Assembly: GCF_937616625.2 (NCBI RefSeq)
Contig: NC_065577.1
Coordinates: forward strand, 1,777,001-1,841,000
Reading direction: 5' to 3'
Source of the DNA: Mercurialis annua
Taxonomy: Eukaryota; Streptophyta; Magnoliopsida; Malpighiales; Euphorbiaceae
DNA length: 64,000 nt
The position numbers and the translations under genes are program-made. The number at the start of each line of letters is the position of its first letter. The stretch's first letter is position 1. The notes beneath the pieces were generated by a model. It was given only the letters and a program-made list of their open reading frames with translations, was not told where the DNA came from and made no database searches. Shown piece after piece: positions 23,813 to 33,955 of this stretch.

Positions 23813-26800
23813 CTACACTAATTGCCCCTGAAGGCCCCCAGTTGCAGGGCTTCGCATGGGTACCATGGCAGCAACTGATCTAATTGATGGCCCTGATTCA
23901 TGTACAGAATCATCAATGTGCCTCTGAAAATATGATACCAGGGAATTGATGTCTGAGAACATCCTTTTCCGAAACTTGAACCCCTCGGGATACAGACCAA
24001 CATACTCATGATGCAGATTTGTGCCTCTAATGTAGGTCAGAATGGATGTGCCAGGGTGCTCATGAGCAATGCCAAAAGAATAAACTATTCTTGTTGGGTG
24101 GTCCGACTTCTCAACCCTTAGTTGCTCGTCAACTTCTGCTTTGGTGCCCCGTCTAAACTTTCGATAGCTTAGCATCGTCTTGAGATGAGCCACCAAGGGG
24201 TCAACATAGCGGTCCATTAACTGCAGGCAATCGACAGAGATTTATACTTTTTACAGTTGATTAAAATGAACTAAAACAAGACTGGGATACATATCATCGA
24301 TTCATCATAGTAGAAACTCACCTCGTCCAAATCCTCAAAAGTGTCCTCCCCAATTTTCAGGGTCTTTCCGATACGCAGTAAACTGGTAATATCTTTGTGT
24401 TCCTTTCCTCCTTCGACAATATCCTTGTGAGCATAAACGCCATCATAAACTTTTAGAGTTAAAGTTAAATAGGATGGCCCCCAAGAACTAGGACGAACTA
24501 CACTTTCCCCAGGATCCTTGTCCGATAAGAACTGTGGAAGGCAATAACAAAATAAGAGTTTAGACGACACAACAATTTGTTATTTTCCATATAAATAACA
24601 ATCATAAAAAAAGAACGACAGAAGTATGAAGGATAAATCACTAGAAATCATTGATAAGAACAATCATTAATATCATGCCAACCCTTCGAAACCATGATAT
24701 TAATAATCATAAAGGAATTAATCTATATTAATGTAAACGTGAAGCATAAAATTCTATAACAAGGGTTATCTTAACATTATTGTTGCTACTGAGAACGATA
24801 CCAGCTGGATATGTCAGAAACTATCATCTTCACACATGATATGAACTAAAAAGTACAATGTCAGATAGCTTGTTTGCAACATCCAAATGAGATACTTTGG
24901 GAAGTAATATCACAGTCAAAAGCAACCAAATACTAATTCAATGTATGAGAGTGGGACAAGGGGTACAAGAAGAGAACAAAAGTACTAAGAATAGCGATAT
25001 TTTGTGAAGGTTACAATTTATGATGAGCTAATGTAATAAAGTGTAGGGTTGATTAAAGATTAATTACTAAAAGAAATATTTACGATGAGTTAATTTTTAA
25101 TTTTTTTTCCAAACCTGTTTTTCTTTTGAGAACATCTAGTTACCTGCTTTTCTCAAACAACAGTTCTCTCTTTTCTTTTTGGAAAAACACTATTCTCAAA
25201 CCATTTTTCCTATTACTTATGACTCCCTTAATTGTTATATACAAATCCAAGTTTGAACAATCCAGCAAAAGGCCTTAATAACATGAAATTTAAGCAATAG
25301 ATGGAGACATCAATAGATTTAAATAACTGTAACGACACGGTTGGTGTCGTGATCCCGACAATGGGTCTGTAACAGTCATAAAATATCACGCCGCAATTTT
25401 TAAGATATTGAGAAGTTTGTGAAGTTAATAGAGTTAGTCAAGAGTTAATTATAAAATATTGTTAACTTAGAACAAAATAAAACATTAAGTTGATACCTAC
25501 AAGACAGGAAAAAAACCCAATATCGCTGCCTAGGGGTCATGAACTTCATTGTTAACATTATTTATTCCTAGATGATGAAGTCTACACACATTAGTACCAA
25601 GGGGCTTAACCACACACAGGTAAGTAACTCATATGACTAAGTAATTTAAAGTCAATTCGATCAATCAAATTGAAGTTTATAATCCTGAGGTGTCAAGAAA
25701 TTACCTCCATTGCTTCATCAGCGGTTATATTCTGGAAGCGAGGATGAACAATCATCCTAGGCTTAAAGTGTTTCTTTACTAGCGCCTTCTCTTTGCGAGC
25801 TTTTTCTCGTGCACTCTGCAGGCTGCTTCGATCTTCATGGTAATAAGGATCCAAAACGCGGACTTGCTGATGTCGGTTTTTCCTCATCTCACCCTCCTTA
25901 CTTACCAAGAATACCTGAAACCTATTTTTTTGAATTGATTTGATCTTGCAGGTTAGCATATCACCTTCATGCAGCCTGTCAGCCAGCTCAGGTATATCCC
26001 GCCAATCATCTGCATAGTCTTCCTTTGTGAGTATTCCAGTTAATCCTGATTCCAGTGCACATATTGCCTTTCCGCCTTGCAATCTGCGAACAGTGACCGC
26101 TATTGTTCTCCCTTCAGCAAGGGTTTCATCAGTTTCGCCTGAAATCATGTAGAACTCCTCATCCTGTGTAGGTTCTTTATACTGTTTGCGCCAATCCTGA
26201 AAACCCTGTATCAGTTCCCCTTTTATATCCTTCAAAGTCTCCTCCTTATTTTCACGCTTCTTATCAACGACATAAACATCAATTTTAAGAGATTTTAGTA
26301 AATTAGGCCTGTCTCTAGCATGTTCTATTGCCATCTCCAGTGCTTCATCCTTGTCATTTGCATCACCACTGTCTATTTCATAAACATCTTTTGCCATCTC
26401 CTGCGCTAAACCATAAGATTCTGGATGTATTCTAGTATCATCCAACAAATCAATAAACTGGCTGCTATTAGCTGCCAGCCCACTACGCCGGACACGCAAA
26501 AAACCAACTGCATTTACGAAAACATTTTTATCAAGTCCATGAACTGTCACAAAGTCTTTCCGGGTTAAAATTGCTCCCCACCTTACTAAAGACCTCTGCA
26601 AAAATGCTGCCTTTCTGGGACCAAGTCCAGAAATGAACTGCAATGGGGCAAACAACCATTCATGGGCAGTAGCCATGTTAACGTCAAGGCCCACCTTGTT
26701 TGTGACATCTACCATAACCTGTTCGGCCATTGCATATTTCTCATCAGAATTAAGAAAATTCTCCAAAGGGCTGAGTTTCCAAGACAAAATCTCTCTAGCC

Positions 26801-29800
26801 GGTCCACAAAGTGTCGCAACCATTGCCAATGGATTTTGCAGATAACGACCAAGGGCAACAGCTCGCCGAACAATGCCTGAAAAAACAAGCCTAGTTAGAA
26901 TAGTTTCCACTAACAGAAATTTTGCAAAAAGAATAAACAGCAATGTAGGTACCTGGCTGACCAGCTAGTTGGTCAGAAGAAATTCGAGAATTCTCATAAA
27001 GGCGAGGCAAAGCCTCATCGCCATAAACAATGCTCAACTCATCCATCTCGTGTCCAACATCTCTTGGGTTATTTTCCACCATCTTAAAAATGATCTGACA
27101 ACAAAAATACGCTTCATTAGAATCACCTTATAAGACAGTGCACTATAAACACAGTAAGAGAAAAAAAAACATCTAAGCAGCCAAAATGCGGAGAAGTTCC
27201 TTGAAGAGGGCCAAAAAATCTATTGGACAATGATAGTGTGACGACTACAGCTTATCAAAACTTTAGGATTATAACTGCTGATGTTTAAAAGCTCAATATG
27301 TTGCACATTAGAACTCTCAATATAGTAGGGAACATTAAGAGTCACACATCAGTGCCAAGAAAAATTAAGCTATGAAAGTCACAAACATTCAAGTAAATTC
27401 AAGAAAATGTTCTCACTCAAATTCCAGTAATAGCAACAAGATATTGCATCACTAACTATTGTTTTCCGTTATGAAAAGGACAGGCCTGATTAAGGAAGCT
27501 AAAACCAGTTAAAATTTGATTTAATCAAAAAGTGATGGCACTCAAGGAGCCATGTTTTCTGTACAAATCCAAAGAATTGGGACATCAAATAAAACTTACC
27601 TCATAAATGTCATCCTTAAGCCTTGTGCAAGACAAATTCACAGCTCCTAGGACAACCACATGTGGCCGGTGATCAGTCATGAACTTCAGAACAAGCTGCT
27701 GGTCACATTGCTTTTGTTGTTGGTCATTGATGTTTTGAGATTGCAATGTAAGGGAGCCAGCATAAAGTACATCTAGCACCTCGCCAGATGAATCTAACAT
27801 CACAAAAGTGGTGGCCTGCTTTCCAGGGCCCCAACAGCACGCCATGACCCTTGGAGAAGCTTCATCATCTGAGGAAATATCATTGTCTTTCCGTTGATAT
27901 GGACCTACAGAAACTTTATTCCACAAAACCTTCCCATACTCCCACAACAACATATTTTTAGCTCTACTGGTCAACAAGGATCTTGCTTCTTTCTCCATCG
28001 AAGGCAACAGAAAATTATGCAAAGCATCCTTCAGTATCAGACTCCTCTGCTCATTCCATACTTGAGCAGATTTAGTAACACCATCACTAAGATAATGTTC
28101 TTCGCAGTCATGAATAAACTGATTCATTACTTTCTCTGGAAGCTTAAACGTAACTTGTAAAAGCTTATCCTCTTCGGCCTTTTGGATAAGCAACCATTGA
28201 GCATCCTCAAACCTGTTCACTGGCTTTTCCCTGAGCCACTTCACGTTGGCAAGTTGATGATAAGCGTCTATTGCTGAATTTCCATCTGGTGTCGGACTTG
28301 TCGATACAACACAGTTATCCACATACAATGCACGCACATGTTTCCTGATACTTGGCTCCCAACTTATCTCAACAGCAGCCTGGAAGAATCCAATAGATAG
28401 CAGATAAGTAAAGGTGCTTGTATTTTGATCTAATGGGCGTTTATTTAAAGCAAATAACCGTAAACAAAAAATACCATGTGCCTGGCTCCTTTAAGAACAG
28501 CTTGTGGATTTTTAAACATCACACATGTAAAATTTGAAGCCACCTGCTCTGGTGTTTCTTTTGGAGTCTCCACGAAGGTCCCCTACAATTATATGTAACA
28601 AGAGAATAAGATAAATGCAACAAAAATCAATCTCTATAAGCCCGCAATGACGACAATATAAACTCACCATCTTTGTTAAGGACAAGGCCATTCCAAGTTG
28701 CTCCGCAATGAACCCAAACTTGTTTGCTACATCCCATAAGCCAGCCTTACTGCAGATACTATATTGGGATTTCCTTTTGGGCCTCTTATACTGACCTTCG
28801 TCGAGACCCGGCTCACCTGGAGGGAAATGTAAATTAAACTGTGCATCAACATCTTCAACTTCTCTTTCTGATTCTGCAGCCTTGAGTGAGGTGAGAATAG
28901 ACTCAAACAGCTGCTGATTTAGGTCAGGTCTTGTTTGATCATACATCCGCCTAGATTCTTCCTCAAATCTTTTATTATAGTACGACTCTAAAGCAGTCTT
29001 TCGCTTTTGAAGAAGTAACCACTTGCGATCCAAGTCATGAATTGCCCAGAGCACCTAGAAAGTAAGGACATAAACATTAGACTGAAATCTTGATATTTGT
29101 TCGAATGTTTAGTAAAACATGAGAAGGCGACGAGCTATTACCTTGTGCCACTTGAGCATAGGTGGTGTGTCAGACTTATCATAACTATCATCATCGTGTT
29201 GGTCGGGATCCTTCAACAAGCTTAAACACTCCTCCTTCCGGTACATGGCAATGAATGGGACCTGTAACAGAATAAAATAAAAAAACGATAAGAGGGGAGC
29301 ATAAAAAATCTAGACGGAGAAGAAAGTGTTCCAATGCAAAGCGATAAATACTCACATCTAACTTATGAAAATGGCGAAGTTGCAAAAAACGGCAGATGTC
29401 ATCCCTATCCAAAGGCACATGGTTTCCTTCATTGCTGGCTCCTCTTTTGTTGAACAATGGCACTACACCGTTGGCAAGTTGATTAAGTATCCAGTTGCAC
29501 TCATTTGATAAACTGATAGCATCAGTTGGAAGGGAAGCAGCGGTTTCTTCAGATATCTGCATAAAAATAGAAAACAGAAAATATAAGAAAAGAAAAGATG
29601 ATGGGAAACAAAGTAACAGAAAAACAGTAAACATTATAGAAAACCTGCATTCTTTCTGGATAATCAATCACCCGAATTCGCTCATCTTTCTCGGTCATAT
29701 ATTTGTCAGAGAGTACAGTGGGCTCAAACTCGGTATGCATGCTTGTTTCCTCGCACAGGCTAGATTCCAACTCCAGTTTGCGGCGTAGCAGCAAGTCATC

Positions 29801-30812
29801 AACATCCCCAAATAATTCATGAGCTTCCTGCAAAGAAGATGATGCAATTCCAAATTCTTGCGGAGATGTCTTTTTCTTCAACCTGTTACGTCTACATAAA
29901 AAGCAGACCATGGATCAAAGACATTTACATACACGAGGAGCAGGCACAAGTTCAAGCCATGGAAATCATACAACACATCGATTAAAAACATTTACATACA
30001 CGAAGAGCGGGCACAAGTTCAAGACATGGAAATCATACAACACATCGATTAAAGACATTTACATACACGAGGAGCAGGCATACAGCACAAGTTCAAGCCA
30101 ATACAACACATCCATTAGAGACATTTGCATACACCAGGACCAGGCATACAACACAAGTTCAAGCCAATACAACACATCGATTAAAGACATTTGCATACAC
30201 CAGGACCAGGCATACAACACAGTTCAAGCCAATACAACACATCGATTAAAGACATTTGCATACACCAGGACCAGGCATACAACACAAGTTCAAGCCACGG
30301 AAATCATACCTAATGGGAGCTCCGTCCTCATCTTCGTGGACAATAAAGTCCGCCATCTCATCGTCAATGTCGTCAGGCTTGTCCTCCTCTTCTACCAGCT
30401 GATCATGCTCAACCCTTTCCTCGGCAGTGGCTTTCTTGAGCCGCTTAAATTTCTGAGAAGAGAACAAAGTAATGAATTAGGTCAAACTCGTAAACAGCAT
30501 TAATTAATTAGGTCAAACAGAAGATAGCTAACTAACCTTGAATGCATTATTGTCCCTAAGCAGCTCGTAGTCTTCTTCATCGAGCACGCTAATGACGTTC
30601 AAACACCTCTTCTTCTTCTTCTTCTTCTTCTTCTTCCGCTCTTCTTCCTCCTCTTCAATGTCGTCTTCAACAATGAAATCATCTTGCTCGTACTCATCTT
30701 CTTCTTCACTGTCGTCTTCACTGTCGTCTTCAACACTGTCGACAATTAAATCATCTTTCTCATACTCATCTTCATCACCGGCCGAGATGTTGAGCACCGG
30801 TGCCGGAGTCAT
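23813..30812 (-). CDS. SPT6: Transcription elongation factor SPT6, short form without GW/WG tail
   Basis: Twelve exons joined by GT-AG introns: 30812-30537, 30452-30310, 29891-29645, 29556-29356, 29261-29142, 29054-28668, 28582-28475, 28379-27600, 27094-26953, 26876-25705, 24531-24322, 24220-23813. They total 4194 nt, an open frame of 1397 residues. SPT6 is a histone chaperone that travels with RNA polymerase II in the nucleus. Visible parts: acidic N-terminus with poly-Glu and poly-Lys; core from about 140; YqgF-like region (VMACCWGPGK, about 620-745); helix-hairpin-helix (ISGLGPRKA, about 890); S1 domain (about 1070-1145); tandem SH2 (about 1190-1385, including YSFGIAHEHPGT). The frame ends TAG directly after the SIRSVAAMVPMRSP segment, so the Gly/Trp-rich AGO-hook tail of Arabidopsis SPT6L is absent. 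ATG 30812 is chosen because the frame upstream lacks another ATG. Confidence 0.93.
24532..25704 (-). other. SPT6 intron 10 (1173 bp)
   Basis: The longest SPT6 intron, bounded by GTAATT and CACAG. It is AT-rich and contains no recognised element or coding sequence. Confidence 0.6.
29914..30309. repeat. Minisatellite in SPT6 intron 2
   Basis: Six tandem units of about 63-67 bp, each with ACATTTRCATACAC, GTTCAAG and ACAACACAT blocks. The last unit runs into the exon 2 donor site. Units one, two and six contain GGAAATCATAC, whose complement GTATGATTTCC is the actual 5' splice site. The long plus-strand frame at 29910-30503 is produced by this repeat and is not a gene. Confidence 0.85.
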
Positions 30813-31367
30813 CTTAGGGTTATTTCGAATTAGCTTCGCGCGCAATTCCCAAATTCCAGTATCCTTAATTCTCAATTTTTATTGTAAAATCAGCATATTA
30901 TGCAGCGGGATATTATGATTTAATTATTATTATTATTTTAATAATAATTCTATTTAATGCTATTTAAAGAATAAGAGTGATGTAGATGATTGTACAATTT
31001 TTTTGAACGGGAAAATAATATTTTACCTCATTATTGAAATATTGATATTAACATAATTCAATTATTTTTAGTTTTAACTTATTTAATAATATAATAAAAT
31101 ATTATTAATTTTATACATAAAAAAGTAGACAGAGTATATATAATAAATTATTCATTTAACAATTTAATCACTTAAAATTAAAAGATTTATGATAAATTTT
31201 AAAATTAATTGAGGGAACCAATATATAGAAAAAAAATCTCGCTCTAATTTTCTACTTTATTTCATTTTAAATTTCTGTTTTATTTTAAAAAATCATATCA
31301 ATTCACCTTCTTTTTTTTTTTTGAAATAAAGCTGTACGTGAATAATAACTATAATATCCTTAAAATG
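30813..31367. other. SPT6 upstream region
   Basis: About 60 bases of GC-richer leader precede the ATG, then AT-rich DNA. No clear TATA box or repeat boundary was identified. Confidence 0.4.
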
Positions 31368-31375
31368 GTTAAGTG

Positions 31376-31946
31376 TAGGGGTGAGCATCGGTCGGTTCGG
31401 TTCGGTGGGAAAATTTTCGGTTTTTTCGGTTTTCGGTTTGGAAATTTCTCAAACCGAACCGAACCGAACTTTTAGTTTGGAAGTAAAAAAACCGAACCGA
31501 ATTAAACCGAAATATTTCGGTTCGGTTCGGTTCGGTTCGGTTAAAACCGAATTTAATTATTTTTTTAATTTTTTTAATTTTTTTATTAAAATTAATTCAA
31601 ATATTAAATAATTAGAGTCTAATATACTTTCATATATGTTTAAATAACAATTATTAATTCATATATCAATAATAATAAAGATATAAATACAAAAAACATA
31701 TAAATATAAGTATATATGTATATTATTTTTAAAAAAGTTATATATTTTATATTAAACTTCGGTTCATTCGGTTTTTTCGGTTTTTCGGTTTTCAAAACAC
31801 ACAAACCGAACCGAACACCGAACTCCGAACTTTACCTAAAGTAGAAACCGAACCAAACCGTTTTCACCGAAAAACCGAACCAAACAACAAAGTTCGGTTC
31901 GGTTCGGTTCGGTTTTTCGGTCTGGTTCGGTTCTTGCTCAGCCCTA
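31376..31946. mobile_element. Non-autonomous hAT element
   Basis: The ends TAGGGGTGAGCA and (complement) TAGGGCTGAGCA are inverted with one mismatch. A perfect 8-bp target duplication, GTTAAGTG, lies at 31368-31375 and 31947-31954. Sub-terminal regions are arrays of GGTTC and CCGAA, giving long self-complementary arms. The centre is AT-rich. The open frame at 31381-31611 is repeat-derived. Confidence 0.9.
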
Positions 31947-32090
31947 GTTAAGTGTTACTTTAACTTTTTAATTTTTATTATCAATTAAATAATTAATATC
32001 GGATAACATATTTTTAATGAGCATTGCAGGTTTTTCTTGATAACTACACAACATTAATTTTATTGTATTACTTTATTAAATTATTATTAA

Positions 32091-32717
32091 GGTTAATGTC
32101 AAAAAAATTCACGAACTTTACACGTTTTTTTATTTTAATCACGCAGTTTAAATTTTCTTATTTTTATACACGAACTACCACTTTTTCTCAAATTCATACG
32201 CGGTACTAAGGCAGCACTCATTCTAATGATGCCAATTTGCTATTATTATTTTTACCGTTTTGTTCATAATGTCGTTTAATTCTAATTAAATTTAGAAATT
32301 AGATTTAGAATTAAACGGTAAAAATAATAAATAGCATTTAATTCTAATAAATAACATTTAATTCTAATTAAACTATCACTAATTAATATTATATTTATTG
32401 ATTGGATAGGATTTAGGAGTCGAAAAAAGGCGGATTAGGTTAAAGAACGACACTGTTTCTTGTTCCTTCATTTAGCAAGAAACGGTGCCGTTTGAGGTGA
32501 ATTTGTCCATATGTGAAACGACACCGTTTCACATGTGGAATCCGAGGTGTATTGACACATCATCTTCCTGTCGCACTGTCAATATAAATACGTGGGAAAA
32601 AAAATTATGATAAATTTGAGAAAAAATGAAAGTTCGTGGTTTTATATGGCTATTTTTAAAGGTGGTGATTTAAATGAAATTTCGAATAAAGTTCATGATT
32701 TTTTTAGAAATTAACCC
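32091..32717. mobile_element. Foldback element, Mutator-like type
   Basis: Outer arms of about 110 bp: GGTTAATGTCAAAAAAATTC at the left, and the complement of GAATAAAGTTCATGATTTTT, then AATTAACCC at the right. A second inverted repeat built on ACGGTAAAAATAAT lies inside (32240-32345). No convincing target duplication was found. A related element is at 49744-50041. Confidence 0.65.
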
Positions 32718-33500
32718 TTTTATTTTACATTAAAAAGTTTAATAGTATATTTTAGTTATATATTTTGTAGAAAATATTTTAATTTTTATTTATTAAATTT
32801 GTGTCCTACTTTAATTTTCGGACTGACTTCGTGACTAGTCAATCGATATAATCAAAACACGCGGATATCGATAATAAAACTAACCGATGAAATCGAAACA
32901 TATGGACATTAATAGCAAATCCAACCGATAAAAGCACACCTCTTAAGAAATAATTTTTTTTTTTGATGAATATCTTACCTTTAAATTAATATGCATTTTG
33001 CGATAATTCTACCGTTAGCCTCTATTTCGACCCTTTGTGATAACAGTTTCTATGTCTTCCTAAATTTGTTGAATCGATCCTTTTGTGTTGCAGCTCTAAG
33101 CCTTTAATCTCCACTGAGCCTCCGAGATAAAGCTTACTATTTCACTGTATTTGATCATATTTATAATTTTTTAAGTTGCTTTAACTTTAGTACATTGTTA
33201 CTATCTTTTAAAATTACTTATAAAAATACTTTAAACTTATTTTCCTTAAAATTAAACTTTAATAATTAAATAAAAAAAAATGTAGTTTAAATATCGACAT
33301 TATTAACTTGAAAGCTTGTTTTAAACTACAAAAAAATGTAGTTGCCTGTATTATTTGGGTACTCTGTTTCCCAATCCTTTTAATTTGAATTTCCTTCATA
33401 CAGTGATCAAATTCAAAGCTATATATTTTCTTTTTTTGTTCTGCTTTAATTTGGTTGGTCTGAGGTCATAAGTTCAAATGTTATTCAATTGTTGTTTGCT
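32718..33500. other. AT-rich intergenic DNA
   Basis: No coding sequence, RNA gene or repeat boundary was recognised. Confidence 0.4.
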
Positions 33501-33955
33501 GGAAGAAAAAAAACTCTAAAAATTGCACTCTAACTGTTTGATTCCCTAATTTACTTAATTTTGTCCATCTTAATTCTTTGGGTTGTAGAAAATTTGAATG
33601 ATTAATTGTTTTAAGCTAAAAGCGAAACTATGGCATGAAGAAAATATTTTAGTATATATTTTCATGATTCTTGTTCAGTTTTTGCAAAGATTAATGTGAG
33701 TATATACTAAAGTCACCATTAAAGTAACCTTTAACTTAGACACCAAGATAAAGAATGTTTATACGAAGATCAAAACCAAAGTGATACATTGCTTTGACAT
33801 TAATTAATGGATCATATCATTCCTTAGTTTTCTTGCATTATAAATATGCATGCAATGTTATTGAATTATTATCATATCATAACCACATCTGCAATATACT
33901 TCTGCTTTTTTCCATTTTATCAATCATCTTCAATTTCTATTCTTTTCCTTTGAAT
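33501..33955 (+). promoter_or_regulatory. NLR-B upstream region with TATA box
   Basis: TATAAAT at 33839-33845 lies about 115 bp before the ATG, in the same CTTGCATTATAAATATG context as the other NLR copies. 33720-33955 is nearly a mirror of 19160-19390 upstream of NLR-A. Blocks at 33500-33650 recur upstream of NLR-C. Confidence 0.6.

Noticed and set aside
29910..30503. 197-codon open frame on the plus strand
   Set aside because: It is created by the tandem repeat in SPT6 intron 2 and runs into exon 2 antisense. It has no protein features.
30592..30918. Ser-rich plus-strand frame
   Set aside because: It is the antisense of the acidic SPT6 exon 1 (GAA/GAT codons give TTC/ATC) and not a gene.
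33794..33955. Upstream extension of the NLR-B frame by 54 codons
   Set aside because: The sister genes have their TATA box and leader here and share the ATG at the MADFLVSK site, so this is untranslated DNA.
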